This document shows positions 7,998 through 16,309 of a DNA stretch of 64,000 nt, piece after piece. Positions within the stretch are counted from its first letter, which is position 1, and the number at the start of each line of letters is the position of its first letter. The notes under the pieces were generated by a model. That model was not told the origin of the DNA and made no database searches. It saw only the letters and a program-made list of their open reading frames with translations. The stretch is from Citrobacter amalonaticus (GTDB lineage Bacteria; Pseudomonadota; Gammaproteobacteria; Enterobacterales; Enterobacteriaceae), in NCBI RefSeq assembly GCF_001559075.2, contig NZ_CP014015.2, positions 3,100,001 through 3,164,000 on the forward strand, given 5' to 3'. The position numbers were made by a program, and so were the translations under genes.

Positions 7998-8969
7998 GTG
8001 GCACAGGAATATACTGTTGAACAATTGAACCACGGCCGTAAAGTCATCGACTTTATGCGCTGGGACTACTGGGCTTTCGGCATCTCCGGCCTGCTGCTGG
8101 TGTTGGCCATCATCGTGATGGGCGTGCGCGGCTTTAACTGGGGTCTCGATTTCACCGGTGGTACGGTGATTGAAATCACGCTGGAAAAACCGGCTGAGAT
8201 GGATGTGATGCGCGACGCGCTGGAAAAAGCGGGCTTTGTTGATCCGCTTTTACAGAACTTCGGCAGCAGCCACGACATCATGGTCCGTATGCCGCCGACC
8301 GAAGGGGCAAACGGCGGCCAGGTGCTGGGCAGCAAAGTGTTGAGTGTGATTAACGAATCCACCAACCAGAACGCGGCAGTGAAGCGTATTGAATTCGTCG
8401 GACCGAGCGTGGGTGCCGATCTGGCGCAAACCGGTGCGATGGCGCTGCTGGCAGCGCTGATCTCCATCCTGGTTTACGTAGGTATCCGTTTTGAATGGCG
8501 ACTGGCGGCGGGCGTGGTTATCGCGCTGGCGCACGACGTCATCATTACACTGGGGATCCTGTCGTTATTCCATATCGAGATCGACCTGACTATCGTGGCC
8601 TCGCTGATGTCCGTTATCGGTTACTCGCTTAACGACAGTATCGTGGTCTCTGACCGTATTCGTGAAAACTTCCGCAAAATTCGTCGCGGGACGCCTTACG
8701 AAATCTTTAACGTGTCACTGACCCAGACGCTGCACCGTACGTTGATTACCTCCGGTACGACGTTAATGGTTATCCTGATGCTGTTCCTGTTCGGTGGTCC
8801 GGTGCTGGAAGGCTTCTCGCTGACCATGCTTATCGGGGTGTCCATCGGTACGGCATCGTCCATTTACGTGGCATCGGCGCTGGCGCTTAAGCTTGGTATG
8901 AAGCGCGAGCATATGCTGCAACAGAAAGTCGAGAAAGAAGGGGCGGATCAGCCGTCAATTCTGCCGTAA
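7998..8969 (+). CDS. secF: Protein translocase subunit SecF
   Basis: This 323-residue partner of SecD belongs to the RND-like SecDF complex. The GTG at 7998 (product MAQEYTVEQLNHG) follows GAGGAG closely and gives the family length. An in-frame ATG at 7953 lies inside secD and would add 15 unrelated residues. Features are a first membrane helix around residues 23-43, GLDFTGGTVIEI (the D1-like motif), and five C-terminal helices with VIGYSLNDSIVVSDRIREN. A strong terminator follows, closing the operon. Confidence 0.97.
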   Translation: MAQEYTVEQLNHGRKVIDFMRWDYWAFGISGLLLVLAIIVMGVRGFNWGLDFTGGTVIEITLEKPAEMDVMRDALEKAGFVDPLLQNFGSSHDIMVRMPPTEGANGGQVLGSKVLSVINESTNQNAAVKRIEFVGPSVGADLAQTGAMALLAALISILVYVGIRFEWRLAAGVVIALAHDVIITLGILSLFHIEIDLTIVASLMSVIGYSLNDSIVVSDRIRENFRKIRRGTPYEIFNVSLTQTLHRTLITSGTTLMVILMLFLFGGPVLEGFSLTMLIGVSIGTASSIYVASALALKLGMKREHMLQQKVEKEGADQPSILP

Positions 8970-8993
8970 TCCGATTTTCAGTTAACGCTCAGA

Positions 8994-9020
8994 AATCCCG
9001 GTCATTCGATCGGGATTTTT
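8994..9020 (+). terminator. Rho-independent terminator after secF
   Basis: AATCCCGGTC and GATCGGGATT form a stem of about ten pairs (one G-U) with an ATTC loop, followed by a T run and TTCTTTT. It ends the queA-secF operon. Confidence 0.85.
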
Positions 9021-9122
9021 CTTTTCTCCCTTTCTCTTGTCCTGCAATCACTACTGACACTATGCTGTCAGGAGCCCTGTTTTATCCTCTTCCTGAACTT
9101 ACCCACACAGGCAGGAGGAACG

Positions 9123-9488
9123 ATGAAAAGCATTATCAACTGGTTTGAAATTCCCGTAACGGATATGGAGCGCGCGATTGCGTTTTATGAGCCGGTCATG
9201 GGTCTGTCGCTGCGTCGTGAAAAAATGGGCTTTGCCGATCTGGCGGTTTTTCCGTATGACGATCCGGCTCCTGGTGGTGCGCTGGCGAAGTTTGACGGTA
9301 TCGCGCCTTCATTGCAGGGTGCCATTATTTATCTGCATACGGACGATCTCGGTGCCACGCTGGATCGCGTCGCCAGTGCCGGTGGCAACTGCGTTTTTGG
9401 TCCGTTCGATCTCGGTAAAGGGATTGGTACCATCGCGCTGTTTACCGACAGCGAAGGCAATCGTGTGGGTTTACATCAACCGGCTTAA
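9123..9488 (+). CDS. VOC-family (glyoxalase/bleomycin-resistance fold) protein
   Basis: This 121-residue cytoplasmic protein has one vicinal-oxygen-chelate domain. It begins MKSIINWFEIPVTDMERAIAFYE, the usual first beta-alpha unit, and ends with IALFTDSEGNRVGLH, the usual last strand. The family includes glyoxalases, dioxygenases and drug-binding proteins, so the substrate cannot be named. AGGAGG lies at good spacing before the ATG. The next gene, a WYL-type regulator, starts 15 bases later on the same strand, so the two probably form a small operon. In E. coli, yajD occupies this place between secF and tsx, as I recall. Confidence 0.85.
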   Translation: MKSIINWFEIPVTDMERAIAFYEPVMGLSLRREKMGFADLAVFPYDDPAPGGALAKFDGIAPSLQGAIIYLHTDDLGATLDRVASAGGNCVFGPFDLGKGIGTIALFTDSEGNRVGLHQPA

Positions 9489-9503
9489 TCACAGAGAGCA
9501 ACT

Positions 9504-10196
9504 ATGACCCGTCGCGCTGACCGTTTGTTCCAGATAGTCCAGATCCTGCGTGGCAGGCGGCTGACAACGGCAGCGCTGCTGGCGGAGCGGCTTGAGGTGT
9601 CAGAGCGGACGATCTATCGTGATATCCGTGACCTTTCGCTCTCCGGCGTGCCGGTCGAAGGGGAGGCGGGGAGCGGCTATCGTCTGATGGCGGGGTTTGA
9701 TCTCCCGCCGCTGATGCTGACGCACCGGGAATCGGAAGCGCTGATTGCCGCCATTCGTCTGCTGCACACATGGGGCGGTGATTTGCTCTCCAGGGAACTG
9801 GAGTCGGCGCAGGAAAAAGTGCTGGCGATCTTGCCGGAAGAAAGCCGACGCAAGGCCGAACAGGCGCGTATCTTCGCGCCAGACTTTGGCAGACAACACC
9901 ATTCACGCAGCGCGTTCGATGTGATCCACCGGGCGGTGACTATCCAGCAGGTGCTGGCGCTGCATTACCGCGACGAGGCCGGACAGCTTTCCTGGCGGGA
10001 CGTGCAGCCATTAGGGATCTTCTTCGAAGGCAAATTCTGGCTGCTGGTGGCCTGGTGCGAGCGACGCGAAGACTACCGCTGTTTTCGTGTCGATCGCTGT
10101 TTAAGCATCACGCCGCTCGACAGACGATTTTGCGAGTGCGCCGATCGATCGCTGAGTGATTTTTTACGTAAGATCCGCGACGAAACGCACGCATAA
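9504..10196 (+). CDS. HTH/WYL-domain transcriptional regulator
   Basis: This 230-residue protein belongs to the YafY/DeoR-like HTH_11 plus WYL class. Residues 1-60 are the winged helix (MTRRADRLFQIVQILRGRR, then LEVSERTIYRDIRDLSLSG). A linker (SGYRLMAGFDLPPLMLT) and a C-terminal WYL-type sensor follow, with LHYRDEAGQLSWRDVQPLGIF and FWLLVAWCERREDYRCFRVDR. WYL domains often bind nucleotides, DNA ends or small ligands. It is probably co-transcribed with the VOC gene and may control that pair. The ligand is unknown. The short length (others reach 280-330) is within range for this subgroup. Confidence 0.88.
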   Translation: MTRRADRLFQIVQILRGRRLTTAALLAERLEVSERTIYRDIRDLSLSGVPVEGEAGSGYRLMAGFDLPPLMLTHRESEALIAAIRLLHTWGGDLLSRELESAQEKVLAILPEESRRKAEQARIFAPDFGRQHHSRSAFDVIHRAVTIQQVLALHYRDEAGQLSWRDVQPLGIFFEGKFWLLVAWCERREDYRCFRVDRCLSITPLDRRFCECADRSLSDFLRKIRDETHA

Positions 10197-10224
10197 AAAA
10201 AGCCAGCGCTCAGGCTGGCTTTTG
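10194..10224. terminator. Bidirectional terminator between WYL gene and tsx
   Basis: AGCCAGC (10201-10207) pairs with GCTGGCT (10214-10220). An A run lies on the left and TTTT on the right, so it can serve both the plus-strand WYL gene and the convergent tsx. Confidence 0.85.
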
Positions 10225-10240
10225 CAGGAAAGGGACGTTA

Positions 10241-11125
10241 TCAGAAGTTGTAACCGACAACCAGGTAGCCACCCCAGCCGGTAGATTTCACGTTGAAGTT
10301 ACCTTTACCGAAGTTCAGCTCAGCGTCGTCGTTCCACTGACCCCCGTTATGCCAGTAACGCGCTACGACCGAGTAGTGCCAGTGGTCGTAGTTCAGCGCC
10401 AGAATATGGCTGGAGGCGATAGAGTCGTTGGTACGCGCTTTGTTGCCGTTCAGATCGGAGAAATCGTTGTCGCCCAGATCGGAACCCCAGTCAAAGTTGG
10501 TGAAACCGATGTAGCTCAGGTTACCGCCCCACAGTTCGGTAATCGGGACAAAGTATTTCACTTTGAAACGGTAGCCGTCCCACTCGTTTTCGTTAGCGGC
10601 GCCGTAGTTCTGCCACTGATACTTGGCATACACGTTCAGGGACAGGCTCATCGGCAGGCCAGTATCAATATCGGTACCCAGACCCATGTACCAGGTGCTC
10701 TGACGGCCATCTTTGTTACGACCCATGTCGTAGATGTAGTTATTGGCGAAATACCACTCTTTAAACGGACCAAAGCTCAGGTCAGTGCCGGTCAGTTTGT
10801 CGATGGAGAAACGCGGTTCGATTTCCATAAACAGCGGAGAACCGTGGTTCCAGATCCCTTTCGCGTCGGTGTTACCACCGAAGAAAACCGGCGCATCCAT
10901 GTAGCCATAGAAGTCGAACCAGTCTTTCTTCGCGAAAGCTTCATATTCCAGGTAGGTATCGTTACGGAGCTGCGGTCCGAAACGTGTGTGATAGCTACCG
11001 ACGACGTTGACGCTCTGGTGCCACCAGTCTGAAAGATACTGCGGTTTATCATTTTCCGCAGCGTTAACGGTGAATGACGAGGAGAGCGCGAGCACGGCAC
11101 CGGCTGCAAGTAATGTTTTTTTCAT
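10241..11125 (-). CDS. tsx: Nucleoside-specific outer-membrane channel Tsx
   Basis: This 294-residue outer-membrane beta-barrel lets nucleosides and deoxynucleosides enter; in E. coli it is also a phage T6 and colicin K receptor. A signal peptide of about 22 residues (MKKTLLAAGAVLALSSSFTVNA, cleavage after NAA or so) precedes alternating aromatic strands, and the chain ends in VGYNF, the C-terminal phenylalanine expected of a barrel protein. The ATG at 11125 gives the proper signal peptide; the in-frame sequence upstream to 11230 lies in the promoter region. It is transcribed alone. Confidence 0.96.
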   Translation of the reverse strand: MKKTLLAAGAVLALSSSFTVNAAENDKPQYLSDWWHQSVNVVGSYHTRFGPQLRNDTYLEYEAFAKKDWFDFYGYMDAPVFFGGNTDAKGIWNHGSPLFMEIEPRFSIDKLTGTDLSFGPFKEWYFANNYIYDMGRNKDGRQSTWYMGLGTDIDTGLPMSLSLNVYAKYQWQNYGAANENEWDGYRFKVKYFVPITELWGGNLSYIGFTNFDWGSDLGDNDFSDLNGNKARTNDSIASSHILALNYDHWHYSVVARYWHNGGQWNDDAELNFGKGNFNVKSTGWGGYLVVGYNF

Positions 11126-11202
11126 ATTGTATGCCACTGTTTGAAATCCCTGACGGGAGTGAAAAAGGCGCAAATAGCGTTTCTGAATATTTCGTGTTTC
11201 TG

Positions 11203-11254
11203 CGAGCCTATTATAGAAATCATTGCTCACAAAAATATGTCTTGTTTCACAGTT
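11203..11254 (-). promoter_or_regulatory. tsx promoter with CRP-like site
   Basis: On the minus strand a perfect TATAAT lies at 11215-11210, placing the start near 11203. A CRP-like sequence (CTGTGAAACAAGACATATT, about 11253-11233) is centred near -41, a class II activator position. E. coli tsx is controlled by CRP, CytR and DeoR. The sequence fits CRP; I did not resolve the CytR or DeoR sites. Confidence 0.6.
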
Positions 11255-11423
11255 CTATCATTTACGTAATCGATTGCTTTCACGTTTGCGTATTTTAGCG
11301 CGAGGATTGTACTGGCATTCCATGAATGTTGCCAACGTTTACTAAAAAGGGCGTGTATGTAAGAGGAATAACAAAAGGGAACAGGAGATGTTGCGGAACG
11401 CACAAAACGTTCCGCAAGGAGGT

Positions 11424-11963
11424 TTATTGCGTAACAGGCTGGATGTCGTGGATACGCACAAATCCTAATTGATCGGGCGTCAGGTTATTCAGTTGCAGCG
11501 GGATGTCCACATCACTGGGCGCCAGCACGCTCGCCGGGGCCGTGATCAACTGATTCTGCACATTTACTTCCTGATAATTGTCAGTTGTTCCCTGAATTTG
11601 CCCATATTCAACGGTGCCGCTAAACGCTGGCAGCGGATCGTTGGACTCCCCCTGAATACGCAGCGTCACCCGGGTGCCGGCCGCGTTTGGCGCAATGTTG
11701 ATAAGCGACATGCGCAGTGTGCCAACCTGACTGTTCAGACGTGCCGGGGTATTGGAGCCCGGCAGCAGATAAACGCCGCGGGTTGATTTGACGTTCAGAC
11801 TGTTCTGCTGGGTAATCTTCACGGTTTCCTGATTAAGCTGATTCATCTCTTTATTGAGCGTCGAAACGCTCTGATGCATCTGGCGCACTTCGCTTTGTTG
11901 TGCGCAGGCGCTCAGACTAAAGAGACTTCCCACCAGGAGAATTCTTAGGTAACGTCTTGTCAT
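11424..11963 (-). CDS. yajI: YajI-like lipoprotein (DUF3251)
   Basis: This is a predicted lipoprotein of 179 residues. The signal peptide ends in SLSAC with the lipid-accepting cysteine at about residue 20. A short coiled-coil-like stretch follows (QMHQSVSTLNKEMNQLNQET), then a beta-rich domain. It has the position and overall look of E. coli YajI, between tsx and nrdR. An in-frame GTG directly before the ATG is an alternative start. Its function is unknown in the family. Confidence 0.85.
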   Translation of the reverse strand: MTRRYLRILLVGSLFSLSACAQQSEVRQMHQSVSTLNKEMNQLNQETVKITQQNSLNVKSTRGVYLLPGSNTPARLNSQVGTLRMSLINIAPNAAGTRVTLRIQGESNDPLPAFSGTVEYGQIQGTTDNYQEVNVQNQLITAPASVLAPSDVDIPLQLNNLTPDQLGFVRIHDIQPVTQ

Positions 11964-12115
11964 CACTCTTATTTCCTGAATTGTCGCGATAAGTTAATGG
12001 TAGATCGTAAAAGGCGTAAAGACATCGATCCATTGTCTCAAAAGCGTTGCGCCTTTGTTGTCACGTCAGTTCAGGTTAAAATAGATTTCTGTTAACCACC
12101 TGGTCAGGACGCCGT

Positions 12116-12565
12116 ATGCATTGCCCATTCTGTTTCGCCGTAGACACTAAGGTAATTGACTCTCGTCTTGTGGGCGAGGGCTCTTCCGTACGCCGCCGTC
12201 GGCAGTGTCTGGTTTGTAATGAACGTTTCACCACTTTTGAAGTGGCAGAGCTTGTGATGCCGCGTGTTGTGAAAAGCAACGACGTGCGCGAACCGTTTAA
12301 TGAAGAAAAGCTGCGCAGTGGAATGCAGCGTGCGCTGGAAAAGCGTCCGGTGAGTTCCGATGACGTCGAAATGGCGTTGAATCACATTAAGTCGCAGTTG
12401 CGCGCCACCGGTGAGCGTGAAGTCCCCAGTAAGATGATTGGCAATCTGGTGATGGAACAATTGAAAAAACTCGATAAAGTCGCCTACATCCGCTTTGCCT
12501 CGGTTTACCGCAGCTTCGAAGATATTAAAGAATTTGGCGAAGAGATCGCTCGCCTACAGGATTAA
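12116..12565 (+). CDS. nrdR: Transcriptional repressor NrdR
   Basis: This 149-residue repressor of ribonucleotide reductase genes senses ATP and dATP. The N-terminal zinc ribbon has Cys3 and Cys6 (MHCPFC) and Cys31 and Cys34 (CLVC). The rest is an ATP-cone domain with KRRVSS-like and VYRSFEDIKEF segments. It acts at NrdR boxes before the nrd operons, none of which lie here. It is only 3 bases before ribD and heads the nrdR-ribD-ribH-nusB-thiL-pgpA run. Confidence 0.97.
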   Translation: MHCPFCFAVDTKVIDSRLVGEGSSVRRRRQCLVCNERFTTFEVAELVMPRVVKSNDVREPFNEEKLRSGMQRALEKRPVSSDDVEMALNHIKSQLRATGEREVPSKMIGNLVMEQLKKLDKVAYIRFASVYRSFEDIKEFGEEIARLQD

Positions 12566-12568
12566 GCC

Positions 12569-13672
12569 ATGCAGGATGAGTTATACATGGCGCGAGCGCT
12601 GAAGCTGGCGCAGCGCGGGCGGTTTACCACCCATCCCAACCCTAATGTCGGCTGCGTGATCGTCAACGATGGCGAGATTGTCGGCGAAGGCTACCATCAT
12701 CGCGCCGGCGAACCGCATGCGGAAGTGCACGCCCTGCGTATGGCGGGCGATAAGGCCAAAGGCGCCACCGCGTATGTCACGCTTGAACCCTGCAGCCATC
12801 ATGGCCGTACGCCGCCGTGCTGCGATGCGCTGATTGCCGCTGGCGTTTCTCGCGTGGTGGCGGCGATGCAGGATCCCAATCCGCAAGTGGCGGGACGCGG
12901 GTTATATCGTCTGCAACAGGCGGGTATCGACGTCAGCCACGGGCTGATGATGAGCGAAGTCGAAGCGTTAAATAAAGGTTTCCTCAAACGAATGCGCACC
13001 GGGTTTCCGTATGTGCAACTGAAACTCGGCGCTTCGCTGGACGGCCGTACGGCGATGGCCAACGGTGAAAGCCAGTGGATTACCTCACCAGAGGCGCGAC
13101 GTGATGTTCAGCGTCTGCGCGCGCAAAGCCACGCCATTTTAACCAGCAGCGCGACGGTGCTGGCGGACGACCCGCAGCTCACCGTGCGCTGGTCAGAGCT
13201 GGGTGAGGCGACACAGGCGGTTTATCCGCAGGATGCCGTGCGCCAGCCGGTGCGAATTGTGATAGACAGTCAGAACCGCGTGACGCCGGAGCATCGTCTG
13301 GTACAGCAGCCAGGGGAAACCTGGATTGCGCGCACGAAAGAAGACGCGCGCGTCTGGCCTGATTCGGTTCGCACGATCAGGGTGCCGGAGCATAACGGTC
13401 ATCTGGATCTGGTGGTGCTGATGATGCTGCTGGGAAAACAACAGATTAACAGTCTGTGGGTGGAAGCTGGGCCGACGCTCGCCGGTGCACTCTTGCAGGC
13501 CGGTGTGGTTGATGAGCTTATCGTCTATCTTGCGCCTAAACTGTTAGGCAGTGATGCCAGGGGATTATGTGTGTTGCCAGGGCTTGAGAAACTGGCTGAC
13601 GCCCCCCATTTCAAATTCAATGAGATACGCCAGGTGGGCCCGGACGTTTGCCTGCATTTAACCCCTGCGTGA
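12569..13672 (+). CDS. ribD: Bifunctional riboflavin deaminase/reductase RibD
   Basis: This 367-residue cytoplasmic enzyme does the second and third steps of riboflavin synthesis: deamination of the pyrimidine, then NADPH reduction of the ribosyl chain. The zinc deaminase site is visible as His50-Ala-Glu52 and the two cysteines of [11 protein letters not shown] (75 and 84). The reductase half begins near residue 146 ([12 protein letters not shown]) with [10 protein letters not shown] and a C-terminal [12 protein letters not shown]. The start follows nrdR closely. ribH, which acts in the next steps, is 95 bases downstream. Confidence 0.97.
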
Positions 13673-13767
13673 GGCTTTCGAATTTTCGAATTATAGGAAG
13701 CAGCGCACAGAATATTATGATAAAATCCGCCCCCCTTACGGGGCCATATCGAACCCGAAGGAAGAAT

Positions 13768-14238
13768 ATGAACATTATTGAAGCTAACGTTGCTACTCCG
13801 GACGCTCGCGTCGCCATCACCATTGCGCGTTTCAACAACTTTATCAACGACAGCCTGCTGGAAGGTGCGATTGACGCCCTGAAACGCATTGGTCAGGTCA
13901 AAGATGAAAACATTACCGTTGTCTGGGTTCCAGGTGCCTACGAACTGCCGCTGGCAGCGGGCGCGCTGGCGAAAACCGGTAAATATGACGCGGTGATTGC
14001 GCTGGGTACGGTTATTCGTGGCGGCACAGCTCACTTCGAATATGTCGCTGGCGGTGCAAGCAACGGCCTGGCGCATGTCGCTCAGGACAGCGAAATTCCG
14101 GTCGCCTTTGGCGTCCTGACCACCGAAAGCATTGAACAAGCTATCGAACGTGCTGGCACCAAAGCTGGCAACAAAGGCGCGGAAGCTGCACTGACCGCGC
14201 TTGAAATGATTAATGTATTGAAAGCCATCAAGGCCTGA
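13768..14238 (+). CDS. ribH: 6,7-dimethyl-8-ribityllumazine synthase
   Basis: This 156-residue subunit of the icosahedral lumazine synthase condenses the RibD product with 3,4-dihydroxy-2-butanone phosphate. Conserved sites are ARFNNFIND (Phe22 ring stacking), [22 protein letters not shown] (phosphate and catalytic histidines) and FGVLTTES. The ATG at 13768 follows GAAGGAAG at good spacing. A longer in-frame reading upstream has no family similarity. It precedes nusB by 19 bases. E. coli annotations often call it ribE. Confidence 0.97.
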
Positions 14239-14257
14239 TTTTTGTAAGGGGAAATCC

Positions 14258-14677
14258 GTGAAACCTGCTGCTCGTCGCCGCGCTCGTGAGTGTGCCGTTC
14301 AGGCGCTCTACTCCTGGCAGTTGTCCCAGAACGACATCGCTGATGTTGAATACCAGTTCCTGGCAGAACAGGACGTGAAAGATGTTGACGTCATGTACTT
14401 CCGTGAACTGCTGTCCGGGGTGGCGACTAACAGCGCGTACCTGGATGGCCTGATGAAGCCTTACCTGTCTCGTCTGCTGGAAGAGCTGGGTCAGGTGGAA
14501 AAAGCCGTACTGCGTATTGCGCTGTTCGAGCTGTCTAAACGCAGTGATGTGCCATACAAAGTGGCCATTAACGAAGCGATCGAACTGGCGAAAACGTTCG
14601 GTGCGGAAGACAGCCACAAGTTCGTCAATGGCGTTCTGGATAAAGCAGCGCCTGCGATTCGCCCCAACAAAAAGTAA
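14258..14677 (+). CDS. nusB: Transcription antitermination factor NusB
   Basis: This 139-residue all-helical protein binds boxA RNA with NusE (S10) in rRNA and lambda antitermination. The start is a GTG after AAGGGGAAATCC and gives the exact family N-terminus MKPAARRRARECAVQALYSW. It ends in the basic tail RPNKK. It lies within the riboflavin-thiamine run; an attenuator-like hairpin separates it from thiL. Confidence 0.97.
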   Translation: MKPAARRRARECAVQALYSWQLSQNDIADVEYQFLAEQDVKDVDVMYFRELLSGVATNSAYLDGLMKPYLSRLLEELGQVEKAVLRIALFELSKRSDVPYKVAINEAIELAKTFGAEDSHKFVNGVLDKAAPAIRPNKK

Positions 14678-14684
14678 TCTCCAG

Positions 14685-14730
14685 GCCGTCAGTGAAGTGG
14701 AAACGATTCCTCTCTCCTGGCGGCTTTTTC
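14685..14730 (+). terminator. Attenuator-like terminator between nusB and thiL
   Basis: GCCGTCAG (14685-14692) can pair with CTGGCGGC (14717-14724), with one G-U pair, followed by TTTTTCATTTTTT. It lies in the 77-base gap between two genes of the same direction, so it may only reduce read-through into thiL. Confidence 0.65.
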
Positions 14731-14754
14731 ATTTTTTCTGCTGAGGCATAACGT

Positions 14755-15732
14755 ATGGCATGCGGCGAATTTTCCCTGATTGCCCGTTATTTTGACCGTG
14801 TCAGAAGCTCTCGTCTTGACGTCGAAACCGGTATTGGCGACGACTGTGCACTTCTGAACATCCCCGATAAACAGACGCTGGCGATCAGCACCGATACGCT
14901 GGTGGCGGGCAACCACTTCCTGACCGACATTGATCCTGCCGATCTGGCGTACAAAGCGCTGGCGGTGAACTTAAGCGATCTGGCGGCGATGGGGGCCGAT
15001 CCGGCGTGGCTGACGCTGGCGATCACCCTGCCTGAGGTGGACGAACCCTGGCTGGAAGCCTTCAGCGACAGTCTGTTTGAATGTCTGAATTACTATGGTA
15101 TGCAACTGATTGGCGGCGACACCACGCGGGGTCCGCTGTCGATGACGTTGGGTATCCACGGCTTTGTTCCTGCCGGGCGCGCCCTGAAACGCGCCGGGGC
15201 GAAACCGGGCGACTGGATTTACGTGACCGGTACGCCGGGCGATAGCGCTGCGGGTCTGGCGATTTTGCAGAACCGCTTGCAGGTTGTCGATGCTGCCGAT
15301 CGTGAGTACCTGCTCAAGCGCCACCTGCGTCCGACGCCGCGTATTTTGCAGGGTCAGGCGCTGCGCGATCTGGCCAGCGCGGCGATTGATCTCTCTGACG
15401 GCCTGATTTCCGATCTTGGGCATATTGTGAAGGCCAGTGCCTGCGGTGCGCGAGTCGATCTCAATGCGCTACCCTGGTCAGACGCGATGACGCGTCACGT
15501 CGAACCTGAACAGGCGCTGCGCTGGGCGCTGTCTGGCGGTGAAGACTATGAGTTATGCTTTACGGTACCGGAACTGAACCGCGGTGCACTGGAGGTGGCT
15601 ATGGGCCAGCTTGGCGTTGCCTTTACCTGCATTGGGCAGATGAGCGCCGATGTGGAAGGGATTCATTTCATGCGTGACGGAACGCCTGTCACTTTTGACT
15701 GGAAAGGATATGACCATTTTGCCACGCCATAA
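14755..15732 (+). CDS. thiL: Thiamine-monophosphate kinase
   Basis: This 325-residue enzyme phosphorylates thiamine monophosphate to the active diphosphate, using ATP. It belongs to the PurM/AIR synthase-like fold. Seen are GIGDDCALL (metal-binding aspartates), STDTLVAGNHF, NLSDLAAMGADP, GGDTTRGP and the C-terminal AIDLSDGLISDL and SGGEDYELCF. It overlaps pgpA by 23 bases, so translation is probably coupled. Confidence 0.97.
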   Translation: MACGEFSLIARYFDRVRSSRLDVETGIGDDCALLNIPDKQTLAISTDTLVAGNHFLTDIDPADLAYKALAVNLSDLAAMGADPAWLTLAITLPEVDEPWLEAFSDSLFECLNYYGMQLIGGDTTRGPLSMTLGIHGFVPAGRALKRAGAKPGDWIYVTGTPGDSAAGLAILQNRLQVVDAADREYLLKRHLRPTPRILQGQALRDLASAAIDLSDGLISDLGHIVKASACGARVDLNALPWSDAMTRHVEPEQALRWALSGGEDYELCFTVPELNRGALEVAMGQLGVAFTCIGQMSADVEGIHFMRDGTPVTFDWKGYDHFATP

Positions 15733-16225
15733 AGATGTCGCCAAAAGCCGCCTGAATCTGCTTAACCCGTGGCACTTACTGGCTACCGGGTTTGGTAGCG
15801 GCCTCAGTCCGGTTGTTCCGGGTACGATGGGATCGCTGGCGGCAATTCCCTTCTGGTATCTGATGACCTTTCTGCCGTGGCAGCTCTATTCGCTGGTGGT
15901 GATGCTGGGGATTTGTATCGGCGTCTATCTTTGCCACCAGACGGCAAAAGACATGGGCGTGCACGATCACGGCAGCATCGTCTGGGATGAATTCATCGGA
16001 ATGTGGATCACGCTAATGGCGTTGCCGACCCATGACTGGCAGTGGGTCGCCGCCGGGTTTGTGATTTTCCGTATTCTCGATATGTGGAAGCCGTGGCCGA
16101 TCCGTTGGTTCGATCGCAACGTGCATGGCGGAATGGGGATCATGGTGGACGATATTGTCGCCGGAGTGATTTCCGCCGGGATCCTCTATTTCATCGGCCA
16201 TCACTGGCCGATTGGCATTATTTGA
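15710..16225 (+). CDS. pgpA: Phosphatidylglycerophosphatase A
   Basis: This 171-residue inner-membrane enzyme removes phosphate from phosphatidylglycerophosphate in phospholipid synthesis. I placed the start at the ATG at 15710 (MTILPRHKDVAKSR), behind GGAAAGG and inside the end of thiL. A longer reading from 15650 lies wholly in thiL. Conserved sites are GSGLSPVVPGTMGS, VWDEFIGMW and DMWKPWPIRWFD, with several hydrophobic helices. BIME sequence follows directly. Confidence 0.95.
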   Translation: MTILPRHKDVAKSRLNLLNPWHLLATGFGSGLSPVVPGTMGSLAAIPFWYLMTFLPWQLYSLVVMLGICIGVYLCHQTAKDMGVHDHGSIVWDEFIGMWITLMALPTHDWQWVAAGFVIFRILDMWKPWPIRWFDRNVHGGMGIMVDDIVAGVISAGILYFIGHHWPIGII

Positions 16226-16230
16226 ATGGT

Positions 16231-16302
16231 GATGCCGGCGTAACCGCCTTATCGGGCCTGGGATCGTGTGTGCAGGCCCGATAAGCGAAGCGCCATCGGG
16301 CA
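16231..16302. repeat. BIME: two REP units between pgpA and yajO
   Basis: Two inverted REP units (16231-16259 and 16274-16302) lie between the convergent ends of pgpA and yajO. Each shows the GCCGG/GGCCCGAT...CGCCATCGGGC pattern. Confidence 0.8.
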
Positions 16303-16309
16303 CATTTCC

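Noticed and set aside
16231..16302. Regular palindromic units that could be mistaken for a CRISPR array
   Set aside because: These and the other clusters are REP/BIME units: inverted pairs with no evenly spaced unique spacers and no cas genes nearby.
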